From NCBI GenBank assembly GCA_046327715.1, contig JAXLXY010000004.1, positions 186,001 to 250,000 on the forward strand: DNA of 64,000 bases, written 5' to 3'. A program made the translations under genes and the position numbers. The stretch comes from JADJOM01 sp046327715. GTDB taxonomy: Bacteria; Gemmatimonadota; Gemmatimonadetes; Gemmatimonadales; GWC2-71-9. The notes beneath the pieces were generated by a model. It was not told the DNA's origin and searched no databases. It saw only the letters and a program-made list of their open reading frames with translations. Positions 1 through 7,389 of the stretch are shown in pieces; within the stretch, counting starts at the first letter, position 1; each line of letters starts with the position of its first letter.

Positions 1-2
1 TG

Positions 3-662
3 GCGGTGGCCATCCGCTACCTGCTGGCCAACCGCCCCGGCTGGCCACGGAGCGCGGCGGTGGGGAAGACCCTGGTGTCGAGCATGATCATCGACCGGGT
101 GGTGGAGGGGATGGGGCGGCGGCTGCTCGAGGTGCCCGTCGGCTTCAAGTGGTTCACCCCGGGGCTGTTCGACGGCACCGTCTGCTTCGGCGGGGAGGAG
201 AGCGCGGGCGCCAGCTTCCTCCGGCGGGACGGCACCGTCTGGACCACCGACAAGGACGGCATCCTGCTCGGCCTGCTGGCGGCGGAGATCACCGCGGTCA
301 CCGGCCGCGATCCCGGCGAGCACTACCGCGAGATCACGGACCACTACGGCGCGCCGGTGTACACCCGCATCGACACCCCGTGCACGGCCGCGGAGAAGGC
401 GGGGTTCCGCAAGCTCACCGCGGAGGCGGTGACCGCGGCGACCCTGGCCGGTGACCCGATCACCGCGCGGCTCACCCGGGCGCCGGGGAACGACGCACCC
501 ATCGGCGGGCTCAAGGTGGCCACGGCCAACGGCTGGTTCGCCGCGCGGCCCAGCGGCACCGAGAACGTCTACAAGCTGTACGCGGAGAGCCTGGTGGACG
601 TGGGGCACCTGGGGCGGATCGTCGCCGAGGCGCGCGCGATCCTCGCGACGGTGCTGCGCTGA
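3..662 (+). CDS. pgm: Phosphoglucomutase, C-terminal part (5' end outside window)
   Basis: Interconverts glucose 1-phosphate and glucose 6-phosphate in the cytoplasm, linking glycogen and nucleotide-sugar synthesis to glycolysis. The frame is open to the left edge, so the catalytic-serine domain is missing here. What remains is the end of domain II, domain III with the sugar-specificity loop GGEESAG, and domain IV with the phosphate-binding loop RPSGTENVYKLYAES. That combination fits the alpha-D-glucose-specific Pgm family rather than ManB/GlmM, whose loops differ. The gene ends 16 bases before a convergent gene. The fold assignment is firm; substrate specificity is inferred from the GEES-type loop. 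Confidence 0.9.
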   Translation, partial: AVAIRYLLANRPGWPRSAAVGKTLVSSMIIDRVVEGMGRRLLEVPVGFKWFTPGLFDGTVCFGGEESAGASFLRRDGTVWTTDKDGILLGLLAAEITAVTGRDPGEHYREITDHYGAPVYTRIDTPCTAAEKAGFRKLTAEAVTAATLAGDPITARLTRAPGNDAPIGGLKVATANGWFAARPSGTENVYKLYAESLVDVGHLGRIVAEARAILATVLR

Positions 663-678
663 GGAGGGCGGCCGGGGA

Positions 679-972
679 CTACCGGTCCTTCAGCGTGCGG
701 CCCTTCCAGTTCCACCACAGGAGCAGCTCGGGGCGGGGCCGCGCGGTGCGGGCGGCGTAGGTGGCGCAGCGGAAGCTGTAGAGCACGCAGGGATCCTGAC
801 GCTGGCCCCGGAGGGCATTGAGGGCGGCGTAGAGCCGCTCGGGGTCGCGGCGGCGCAGGGCGGCCACGGAGCTCACGCCCAGGTCGCGGAGATCCTGCGC
901 GAGGCTCGGTCCGATCGAGGGGAGGGTCTCGAGGTCGTCGGTGGGGCGGGGTGCACGGCGGCGCGGGGGCAT
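679..972 (-). CDS. Helix-hairpin-helix protein, Cdd1/pathogenicity-locus type
   Basis: A 97-residue basic protein. After an Arg/Pro-rich start, residues 13-45 form a helix-hairpin-helix of the kind that contacts DNA backbone (LPSIGPSLAQDLRDLGV). The C-terminal half has a Cys-x-x-x-x-x-x-Cys pair (residues 62 and 69) and a Trp-rich tail, as in the small Cdd1-like family annotated as pathogenicity locus or mitomycin-resistance proteins. The biochemical role is unknown. It starts two bases after the stop of the upstream outer-membrane-like gene, so the two are probably co-transcribed although nothing links them functionally. Family call moderately sure; function not assigned. Confidence 0.7.
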   Translation of the reverse strand: MPPRRRAPRPTDDLETLPSIGPSLAQDLRDLGVSSVAALRRRDPERLYAALNALRGQRQDPCVLYSFRCATYAARTARPRPELLLWWNWKGRTLKDR

Positions 973-974
973 CG

Positions 975-1493
975 CTACCACGCCCCGCCGAGGTGCAGCA
1001 GGAGCAGCGCCGCGATGTTGTTGCGGGAGGCGTTGAGGTTCCCCGCCAGCCGCAGCCCGATGCCGAAGTTGTTCCCGAAGAGCTTCGTCATGCCCGCCTC
1101 CCAGGGGACCCCGAACTCGGCGCTGATGCGATGGTCGAAGCCGTTGTCGGTACTCTGCTCCCGGTACCAGACCGCGCCGATGCCGGCGCGGGCATAGTAG
1201 AGTGCCGACGGGATGCCGCCGTTCACGCCGTAGAGGAGGCCCAGGTCGCCGAAGGTGCGGGTGGTGGTCTTCTTGAAGATGACGAGGCGGAACTGTGAGG
1301 CGACCATCCCGCGCACCGAGAGGCTGTGGATGCCGCTGCGCCGGGTGATGCCGAGCAGGGCGTTGAGGCCGATGTTGCCGCCGCCGAGCCCGAGATCGAG
1401 CCAGGTGCCGGTGAGGCCCGGGGCCCGCTGGGCGCCTGCAGGCGCCGCGATTCCGGCGAGCAGGCCGAGCAGGAGCAGGATTGAGTTGCGGAT
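975..1493 (-). CDS. Small outer-membrane-like protein with apparent ATC start
   Basis: About 172 residues. Reading from the ATC at 1491-1493 gives a textbook signal peptide: Arg-Asn-Ser, then a Leu-rich core and a PAGAQ cleavage site. A Gly-rich mature part follows with alternating hydrophobic strands (LDLGLGGGNIGLNALLG, then LLYGVNGGIPSALYYARAG), suggesting a small beta-barrel. No ATG, GTG or TTG lies in frame between the upstream stop (TGA, 1526-1524) and a GTG at 1316, which would remove the signal peptide. A GGGAG Shine-Dalgarno sits six bases before the ATC. Either ATC is used, or the start codon has been lost by mutation or an assembly error. Function unknown; barrel topology is inferred. 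Confidence 0.6.
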   Translation of the reverse strand: MRNSILLLLGLLAGIAAPAGAQRAPGLTGTWLDLGLGGGNIGLNALLGITRRSGIHSLSVRGMVASQFRLVIFKKTTTRTFGDLGLLYGVNGGIPSALYYARAGIGAVWYREQSTDNGFDHRISAEFGVPWEAGMTKLFGNNFGIGLRLAGNLNASRNNIAALLLLHLGGAW

Positions 1494-1523
1494 GGAGCAC
1501 TCCCGGGCACGTGCGTGGCCGCC

Positions 1524-2096
1524 TCAGCCTGCCCCATCATACGCCTGCCGCAGCCAGCCCACCAGTTCCCTGTCTACCTGCGCCAGTTGCTCCACCCGCA
1601 CCCGGTGCGTACACATGCTGTTGAAGGAGCCGGATGCCTCGAGCCGGCCGGTGGGTGCCACGCCCTTCAGGTTGAGCCCGACGTCGAACCGCGTCCTGGT
1701 GCTCGGCTGCAGGATGGCGAACTGCTTGGCGCGCCGGATCGACACGTAGGTCTTCTTCGGTGCGACCTCGACGTCCGGCCCGAAGCGCTGCAGTTCCTTG
1801 AGGAGACGATCGTAGATCGGGCGCAGCGCCGCCTTGTCGCCCGAGAACTGCGACGCCACCAGGTCGTCCCCAGCCGCGGCGTCGGGCTTGGCCAGCCCAC
1901 CCTTCGAGGCATGGACCACCAGGTTGGCGTAGCCGTGGCCCATGCCGTGCACCTCCTTCAGGTGGGCCACCAACTCCGTGTGCTTCTTGTCGCCGAGCTT
2001 GCGCACGATCGCGACCCACTGGTCGAGGGTCTTGCCGGTCTTCTCGGCGAGGTTCCGGATCATCGAAGCGGTCGCGGCATCCATGGCATCCGCCAT
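1524..2096 (-). CDS. DUF4287/DUF5655 two-domain protein
   Basis: A 190-residue cytoplasmic protein. Residues about 10-65 match the DUF4287 pattern (MIRNLAEKTGKTLDQWVAIV, then GMGHGYANLVV). Residues about 80-188 match DUF5655, with KKTYVSIRRAKQFAILQPST and a C-terminal helix. Proteins with these domains are widespread and uncharacterised; DUF5655 is often described as a predicted transporter or nucleic-acid accessory domain without experimental support. An AGGAGA Shine-Dalgarno lies eight bases before the ATG, supporting this start. It stands alone, transcribed away from the membrane-protein gene that follows. No function claimed. Confidence 0.75.
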   Translation of the reverse strand: MADAMDAATASMIRNLAEKTGKTLDQWVAIVRKLGDKKHTELVAHLKEVHGMGHGYANLVVHASKGGLAKPDAAAGDDLVASQFSGDKAALRPIYDRLLKELQRFGPDVEVAPKKTYVSIRRAKQFAILQPSTRTRFDVGLNLKGVAPTGRLEASGSFNSMCTHRVRVEQLAQVDRELVGWLRQAYDGAG

Positions 2097-2238
2097 CGGG
2101 TGTCTCCTGGGTGGGAAGTGGGAGGGCTCTCCCCTCCTGCTTCCCGGTCCGGGGCGGGTTCTTTACCGGCAGGCAGCTGTCGAAGGTTCGTGGGGCGGCG
2201 ATTCCCGCACACAGGAGTCGTGATTAGGTTTTCCGCCC

Positions 2239-2607
2239 ATGATACCCGCCGAACTCTACCGCGCCATTCACCTGGTCGCGATCATGCTGCTCTTTCTCTC
2301 CTTTGGTGGCGTCGCGATGATCGTCGCGGCGGGAGGCACCCGGGCGAGCAATCCCCACCGGAAGCTCCTCTCCGCCCTGCACGGCACCGCCGCCTTCCTG
2401 GTGCTGCTGGGCGGCTTCGGGCTGCTGGCCCGCCTCAAGGTGCAGTGGCCCTTCCCGAGCTGGGTGTTCATCAAGCTCGCGATCTGGACCGTGCTCTCGT
2501 TCGCGGTGCTGCTGCCCTACCGGAAGCCAGCGCTGGCCAAGCCCCTGTTCCTGCTCTATCCGGTGCTGGGCCTGGCGGCGGCGCTGACGGCGATCTACAA
2601 GCCGTAG
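2239..2607 (+). CDS. Small integral membrane protein, four predicted helices
   Basis: A 122-residue hydrophobic protein with about four membrane helices (near residues 9-30, 48-66, 75-93 and 100-118), separated by short basic loops such as TRASNPHRK and PYRKPALAK. The conserved-looking HLVAIMLLFLSFGG start resembles small SirB2/DUF-type membrane proteins, but I cannot assign a family firmly. It is divergent from the DUF4287 gene across about 140 bases and convergent with the azoreductase 23 bases downstream. Role unknown. Confidence 0.6.
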   Translation: MIPAELYRAIHLVAIMLLFLSFGGVAMIVAAGGTRASNPHRKLLSALHGTAAFLVLLGGFGLLARLKVQWPFPSWVFIKLAIWTVLSFAVLLPYRKPALAKPLFLLYPVLGLAAALTAIYKP

Positions 2608-2630
2608 CGGTACGGACGGCCGGGCGGTCC

Positions 2631-3251
2631 CTACCGCCCCGCCGCCGTGCTCAACAGCTCCTGCATCCGCTCCTCCGCCCGCGCCCGCGAGGCGGCGATG
2701 TCCGCTTCGGTGCCGCCCGAGCAGCGGATCACCGTGAGATCGTCCATGCCCATGAACCCGAAGGCCGTGCGCAGGTACGGCTCGAAGTGGTCGAGGGCCA
2801 CGTGGGGCGAGGGCGGGACGTAGTCGTTCATGCTCGAGGAGAGCACCACCACCTTGCGCCCGCCGGCGAGGCCGCGGGAGGGGAAGGCTCCCGGCAGGAA
2901 GGTGCGTCCCACCCGGATCACCTGGTCGATCCAGGCCTTGAAGACCGCCGGCACGGTGAAGTTGTAGACCGGGCTCCCCACCACGATCACCTCCGATGCC
3001 AGCAGCTCATCCACCAGTTCGTCCGAGACCGCGAGCGCGGCGTGCCGCGTGCCGGGGGGGCTGCCGCGATCGAAGGCCGCGGCGATCCACGCCGCGTCCA
3101 CCTGGGCCACCGGCGCCGCCGCCAGGTCGCGATACCGAACCGTGGTCCCGGGATGGGCGGCCACCCAGGCGTCCACGAACTGACGCGAGAGGGCGCGGGT
3201 GAGGGAGCCCGCCTGGCGGGCGCTGCAGTCGAGGTGGAGCAGCTGGGGCAT
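2631..3251 (-). CDS. azoR: FMN-dependent NADH-azoreductase (flavodoxin-fold quinone reductase)
   Basis: Two-electron reduction of quinones and azo compounds using NADH and FMN in the cytoplasm; usually an electrophile or quinone-stress detoxifier. The 206-residue flavodoxin fold shows the FMN phosphate loop near residues 9-22 (CSARQAGSLTRALS), the isoalloxazine-binding segment SPVYNFTVPAVFKAWID near residues 93-110, and the second loop SSSMNDYVPPSPH. Length matches AzoR (about 200 residues). The ATG at 3251 begins exactly at the first beta strand; the longer upstream frame is not supported. It is divergent from the DUF1203 gene. Confidence 0.85.
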   Translation of the reverse strand: MPQLLHLDCSARQAGSLTRALSRQFVDAWVAAHPGTTVRYRDLAAAPVAQVDAAWIAAAFDRGSPPGTRHAALAVSDELVDELLASEVIVVGSPVYNFTVPAVFKAWIDQVIRVGRTFLPGAFPSRGLAGGRKVVVLSSSMNDYVPPSPHVALDHFEPYLRTAFGFMGMDDLTVIRCSGGTEADIAASRARAEERMQELLSTAAGR

Positions 3252-3469
3252 GGTCGGTCCGGCGCCGGAGGTTGGCCCGGCGGCGGCTCGGCCGGGAAAG
3301 GGGCCCAAGCTGAACCGGGCCCGATGAAGCGGGCGTGAACTTCCGTGGAAACCCGTGTCCGGCCCGCGGGCCCCGGGGCGGGCCGGCCCAGTTTGGCCGC
3401 AAGCGGCGGATAGTCCGGGCCCCGCCCGCACCCTATCATGGCTCCCATCACCTCGATAGGAGCGATGAC
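3252..3469. promoter_or_regulatory. Divergent gap between azoR and the DUF1203 gene
   Basis: 218 bases that must carry both promoters. I see no convincing -35/-10 pair or long palindrome. The only clear signal is AGGAG at 3458-3462, seven bases before the DUF1203 ATG. Confidence 0.4.
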
Positions 3470-3943
3470 ATGCCGGCCTTCCGGTACGCAGGACTTGCCA
3501 GCCACCTCGCGGATGAGGTCCGCTCCACCCTCCGGTCTCCCCAGTACGGCCACCCCGCACACCGGGAGCCGGCGCGTGGCTACGGTCCCTGCCGGCACTG
3601 CCTGCGCACCTTCCGCGTGGGCGAGGAAGACCGGCTGTTGTTCACCTATCAGCCCTTCGCGCCGGGCGCCCTGCCCGCCCCGGGCCCGGTGTTCATCCAC
3701 GCCGACGGCTGCCCGCGCTACGACGCGCTGGACTTCCCGCCCGAATTCCGGGGCCTGCCGCTCGTGGTCGAGGGATACTCGGCGGACGCCCGGCTGGTGG
3801 CGCAGGAGTGGGTGCGCGAGGCCAGCCCGGAAGAGGTGATCGACCGGGTGTTCCGCGATCCCGGTACGGCGTTCGTGCACCTGCGGAACGCCGAGGCGGG
3901 CTGCTTCATGGCGCGGGTGGAGCGGTGCTTTGTCTGCGACTAG
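3470..3943 (+). CDS. DUF1203 domain protein
   Basis: 157 residues matching the DUF1203 family, whose function is not established. Visible features are an N-terminal Cys pair (CRHCLRTF, near residue 40), a central segment leading to FIHADGCPRYD, a Pro/Glu helical region, and a C-terminal Cys pair (CFVCD) that ends the protein. The four cysteines could bind a metal or form disulfides; this is inference. The start is fixed by AGGAG seven bases before the ATG, so upstream in-frame starts are rejected. Its TAG stop is followed after five bases by a 7-bp tandem array. Confidence 0.7.
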   Translation: MPAFRYAGLASHLADEVRSTLRSPQYGHPAHREPARGYGPCRHCLRTFRVGEEDRLLFTYQPFAPGALPAPGPVFIHADGCPRYDALDFPPEFRGLPLVVEGYSADARLVAQEWVREASPEEVIDRVFRDPGTAFVHLRNAEAGCFMARVERCFVCD

Positions 3944-3948
3944 AACTG

Positions 3949-4014
3949 CGGGAAGCGGGAAGCGGGAAGCGGGAAGCGGGAAACGGGAAGAGGGAAGAGG
4001 GAAGAGGGAAGGAG
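3949..4014. repeat. 7-bp tandem array (CGGGAAG/AGGGAAG), about nine units
   Basis: Units of seven bases run from 3949: four CGGGAAG, one CGGGAAA, one CGGGAAG, then three AGGGAAG. The array begins five bases after a stop codon and ends 13 bases before a separate 8-bp array. A shorter relative lies at 51714-51750. Not coding and not CRISPR-like (no spacers). Confidence 0.95.
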
Positions 4015-4027
4015 TACTGCTCCAGTA

Positions 4028-4115
4028 CCCAATCCCCCAATCCCCCAATCGCCTAATCGCCTGATCGCCCAATCGCCCAATCGCCCAACCGCCCAACCGC
4101 CCAACCGCCTACCCG
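4028..4115. repeat. 8-bp tandem array (CCCAATCG / CCCAACCG), eleven units
   Basis: Eleven contiguous octamers on this strand: CCCAATCC twice, CCCAATCG, CCTAATCG, CCTGATCG, CCCAATCG twice, CCCAACCG three times, CCTACCCG. On the other strand the unit reads GGCGGTTG or GGCGATTG. The array runs into the end of the PLP-enzyme gene, whose TAG stop (4109-4111 on the minus strand) lies inside the last unit. Relatives occur at 36598, 49816, 49982 and, more diverged, at 34941 and 56564. Confidence 0.95.
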
Positions 4116-5239
4116 CCCATCGACCCCAGCGCCTGCTCCACGTCGGCGATCAGGTCGTCCGGGTGTTCCGTGCCGCAGGAGAACCGGATGAATCCGGGGC
4201 TCACCGCGTCGCCGCCCCAGCGGGCGCGGCGCTCGGCGCTCGAGTGCACGCTCCCGAAGCTGGTGGCTTCCCGCACCAGCGTGAGGCTCCCGAGAAACCG
4301 CTCGGCCCGCTCCTGGGTGACCAGGTCGAAGCTCAGCACCGAGCCGAAGGCGCGCATCTGCCGCCGGGCCACCTCGTGCCCCGGGTGCGAGGCGAGCCCG
4401 GGGTAGCAGACCCGCGCCACGTCGCGCCGTGCCGCGAGCCGTTCGGCGAGCGCGAGCGTGGTGGCGCACTGCCGCGCCTGGCGGAGCGGCAGGGTGGCGA
4501 GGGAGCGATGCGCCAGCCACACCTCCATCGGCCCCGGGGTGGCGCCGTGCTGGGTGCGCCAGGTCCGCAACTTCGTCGCGAGCTCCGCGTCGCGGGTGCT
4601 CAGGTGCCCGAGCGTGACGTCGGCATGGCCGGTCAGCGCCTTGGTGTCGGAGGCCATGGTGATGTCGGCGCCGAGCGCGAGCGGATCCTGCAGGAAGGCG
4701 GTGGCGGTGGTGTTGTCCACCGCGACGAGGCAGCCCTCGCGCCGGGCGGCGGCGGCCAGCGCGGCGATGTCACACACCTCGAGCTCGGGGTTGGAGGGCG
4801 TCTCCAGCCAGAGGAGCCGCGCGCCCGCGAGGTGCGCGCCGAGGGCGTCGGCGCGGGTGGAGGCGCTGCGGACGGTGATGCCGAGCCTGGGCAGCCAGTC
4901 CCGGGCCAGGATGCGGGTGGTGTAGTAGCAGTCGGTGGGGAGCACCAGGGTGTCGCCCGGCTGGAGCACCACGCCGAACACCGCGGAGACGGCCGCCATC
5001 CCCGACGCGAAGGCGATCGCCTCGCCGCCGTCGAGCTCCGCCAGCGCGGCTTCCCACGCGAGCCAGGTGGGGTTGTGGAACCGGCCGTAGGTGAGCGGGT
5101 GCTGGGCGGGGTCTCCCGGCGCCACGTAGGTGCCCGCGAACGCGGGGCCGGGGAGGTACGGACCGGGCGTCCGGTTGGAGGGGTACCCGGCGTGGAGGAT
5201 GCGCGTATCAGGATGCATGGCGAATGATAGCTGTTTCAT
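4109..5239 (-). CDS. Cystathionine gamma-lyase/synthase-type PLP enzyme
   Basis: A 376-residue Cys/Met-metabolism PLP enzyme that cleaves or forms cystathionine-type thioethers in the cytoplasm. Seen: YGRFHNPTWLAWE and the FASGMAAV cofactor-phosphate region, the VDNTTAT Asp that binds the pyridine nitrogen, and the Schiff-base Lys200 in SDTKALTGHADV. The canonical family motif is SATKYxxGHSD, so this copy is divergent around the lysine. It resembles actinobacterial-type gamma-lyases more than MetZ, which is encoded separately at 29123-30304. Two starts are possible (5239 or 5218). The stop codon lies inside an octamer array, so the last residues are array-encoded. Exact reaction uncertain. 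Confidence 0.8.
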   Translation of the reverse strand: MKQLSFAMHPDTRILHAGYPSNRTPGPYLPGPAFAGTYVAPGDPAQHPLTYGRFHNPTWLAWEAALAELDGGEAIAFASGMAAVSAVFGVVLQPGDTLVLPTDCYYTTRILARDWLPRLGITVRSASTRADALGAHLAGARLLWLETPSNPELEVCDIAALAAAARREGCLVAVDNTTATAFLQDPLALGADITMASDTKALTGHADVTLGHLSTRDAELATKLRTWRTQHGATPGPMEVWLAHRSLATLPLRQARQCATTLALAERLAARRDVARVCYPGLASHPGHEVARRQMRAFGSVLSFDLVTQERAERFLGSLTLVREATSFGSVHSSAERRARWGGDAVSPGFIRFSCGTEHPDDLIADVEQALGSMGG

Positions 5240-5248
5240 GCCGCCCGG

Positions 5249-6502
5249 CTACGCGGCGCCGTGGTCCCCGCCATCGCCGGCCAGGCTGCTGGTCCAGGTG
5301 GTGACGCCGATGCAGAGTATGGTGAGCAGGAAGAGTCCTTCCGCCCAGGGCGAGGGGGCCACGCCGCTCGCCATCGCGGCGAGGAAGGCGATGGCGGCCA
5401 CCCGCTGGAGGAACAGGCGGCGGCGGCCGGCACGGTTCCAGGCGGCGGCCACGGCGAAGCTGGTGAACCCGACCCCCAGCGCGCTCAGGTAGCCGCCGCT
5501 CCAGCCGGTGCTCGCCGCCGCGATGCCGAGGGCCACGCCCAGGCCGAGGCAGCCGCCCACGAGGAGCGCGGCGTGGCGCTCATCGCGGCCGAGCAGCTGG
5601 CGTCCTTCCTTTCCGGCGAGGAGCACGAGGTTGAGCAGCGGGTCGGCCAGCCAGGACAGGACCACGAAGGCGATGTAGACCGCGAGCAGGGGCCAGATGA
5701 TCCAGCCGAGGGCCGGGTGCTCCCCGGCCACGCCGCGCAGCAGGTTGTAGCCGAAGAAGGCGGCGATCAGCAGCAACCGGCGGGTGCGGACGGGGAAGCG
5801 GCTCAGCCGCGTGAAGGCGCGCAGCAGGAGCGCATAGGCGGGGTTGCGGGCCTTGAGGGCCACGAGCAGCCCCTCGCGTGCCCAGGGCAGCGACGGGTCG
5901 ATGGCGAGGGCCTGCTCGAACTCCACCCGCGCGTCCTTGTAGTGGCCGGCGCCGAGGCGGGTCCAGCCCGCGCCCGCGCGCGCCACGGGGTTGAGCGGGA
6001 AGCGGTCGGCGAGGGAGCGCCAGGCCTCGCGGTCGAGGCCGCCCCCCCGCACCGCGCCGGCGGCGAGGGTGTGCAGGAGCGCGGCCTCGTCGTTGTCGGG
6101 TTCGTGATCGAGGACGGTGCGGGTGAGCTCCACGGCCGCGCTCCAGCGACCGGCGGCGGCGTGGGCGCGGGCCTCGAGCAGGGTGGCCTCGAGGTAGCCG
6201 GCGGCGAGCCGCTGGGCCTCGCGGGCGGCCGCGACGGCGGCATCATGGTGTTCCCCGGCCAGCGCCACCGCCGCCACGGCGTAGTGGGCAAAGCCGTTGT
6301 CGCCCGCCAGCTCCACGCCGGTGGCGGCGTCCTGCGCCGCCTCCGCCAGGCGGCCCTGGTCCACCCGGAGCAGGGCGCGGATGGCGTGCAGCGGGCCGTT
6401 CCACGGCTCCTCCCGGATCAGCAGGTCGAGCTGCGCATGCGCCTCGGCCTCGCGGCCGTCGGCCAGCAGGTCGAAGACCTGCTCCAGGGGATCGGCGGTC
6501 AC
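5249..6502 (-). CDS. TPR protein with C-terminal membrane domain
   Basis: 417 residues. The N-terminal 230 or so are TPR-like helical pairs rich in Ala/Leu/Arg (for example EAEAHAQLDLLIREEPWNGP, and AGHYKDARVEFEQALAIDPS near residue 190). The C-terminal part has about five or six membrane helices, including LLLIAAFFGYNLLRGVAG and ALLVGGCLGLGVALGIAAAS. Such proteins usually scaffold complexes at the inner membrane; the partner is unknown. The GTG start overlaps the TGA of the upstream exonuclease (GTGA at 6502-6499), indicating translational coupling. That start also begins exactly at the first TPR helix, so the longer frame is rejected. Confidence 0.75.
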   Translation of the reverse strand: MTADPLEQVFDLLADGREAEAHAQLDLLIREEPWNGPLHAIRALLRVDQGRLAEAAQDAATGVELAGDNGFAHYAVAAVALAGEHHDAAVAAAREAQRLAAGYLEATLLEARAHAAAGRWSAAVELTRTVLDHEPDNDEAALLHTLAAGAVRGGGLDREAWRSLADRFPLNPVARAGAGWTRLGAGHYKDARVEFEQALAIDPSLPWAREGLLVALKARNPAYALLLRAFTRLSRFPVRTRRLLLIAAFFGYNLLRGVAGEHPALGWIIWPLLAVYIAFVVLSWLADPLLNLVLLAGKEGRQLLGRDERHAALLVGGCLGLGVALGIAAASTGWSGGYLSALGVGFTSFAVAAAWNRAGRRRLFLQRVAAIAFLAAMASGVAPSPWAEGLFLLTILCIGVTTWTSSLAGDGGDHGAA

Positions 6503-7380
6503 TCGGAGTAGCGGTTCCGCGCGGTGAGCAGGTCCACCCGCGGGTTGCCCGGGCGGCCGCCGTAGGCGTTGGCCGCGAGCCAGGCCTTCTCGGCCTCGAC
6601 GTCGTCCTTCGCGACCTCGCGGAACCAGGCCTTGGGGCGGCCGTCGCCGCCGCCGTTCCAGCTGTAGCCGCGGGTCTTGAGCGCGTCCTTGGCGTCGTAG
6701 GGCGCGTCCACGGCCCAGATCCGCGCGGTGGTGCGGCGGGCGCTCTCGAGCAGCCAGCGGAGCGGGGTGCCCCCCGACGCGAGCGGGGTGGCCAGCAGGT
6801 GGACCAGCGCCTGGCAGTCCACCGCGGCGCGGTGGCCCTGGAAGAACATGCCGCAGTGCTTGATCAGCAGGAATTCGAGGGCGGCCGAGGCGCCGACCTC
6901 GCGCTTCCACGGGATCTCGCGCTGGGAGCAGGCCCAGAACCGCTGGGTGCAGGCGGGCAGCCGGCGGTTGAGGAACCTGCGGTCGAAGGCGGCGTTGTGC
7001 GCGATGATCAGGTCGGCGCGCTCCACCAGGGCGGTGGCGGCGGCGTCGTCGATCCGCTGCCCCGCCACCATCTCCTGCGTGATCCCCGTCAGCTCCACGA
7101 CCTCCCGCGGGATGGCGCGGCCGGGGTCCTCGAGCCAGGTGGCCGGCGCCTCGACGGTGACGACCGCGCCGTCGGCCGGCCGGAAGGTGAAGGGCACCGC
7201 GGCGAGCTCGATGATCGCGTCGGCCGCCGGGTCGAGGCCGGTGGTCTCGACGTCCACCACCAGCCCCTGCTTGAGGCCGTCCGGCCCCGCGTCGTCGTAG
7301 CGCTCGCGCGGCACGAAGCGGCGCAGCACCCGGAAGTCGCCGGTGGCCTCGAGCTGCCGGATGAGGGCGTCAGCCTCCAC
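6499..7380 (-). CDS. DnaQ-like 3'-5' exonuclease (DEDDh family)
   Basis: A 293-residue exonuclease. ExoI is VDVETTG (Asp43, Glu45), ExoII is HNAAFDRRF, and ExoIII is HRAAVDCQAL with the His of the DEDDh subtype. These acidic residues bind two metal ions that cut single-stranded DNA or RNA from the 3' end. A C-terminal segment of about 75 residues (KTRGYSWNGGG, RPKAWFREV) is found in stand-alone relatives and may bind nucleic acid. It is not polymerase-fused, so a repair or RNA-turnover role is more likely than replication proofreading; that is inference. It overlaps the next gene by four bases. Confidence 0.85.
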   Translation of the reverse strand: MEADALIRQLEATGDFRVLRRFVPRERYDDAGPDGLKQGLVVDVETTGLDPAADAIIELAAVPFTFRPADGAVVTVEAPATWLEDPGRAIPREVVELTGITQEMVAGQRIDDAAATALVERADLIIAHNAAFDRRFLNRRLPACTQRFWACSQREIPWKREVGASAALEFLLIKHCGMFFQGHRAAVDCQALVHLLATPLASGGTPLRWLLESARRTTARIWAVDAPYDAKDALKTRGYSWNGGGDGRPKAWFREVAKDDVEAEKAWLAANAYGGRPGNPRVDLLTARNRYSE

Positions 7381-7389
7381 GGGGCATTC

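Noticed and set aside
3949..4115. Possible CRISPR array
   Set aside because: Units of 7 and 8 bases are contiguous with no spacers, and no cas gene is nearby.
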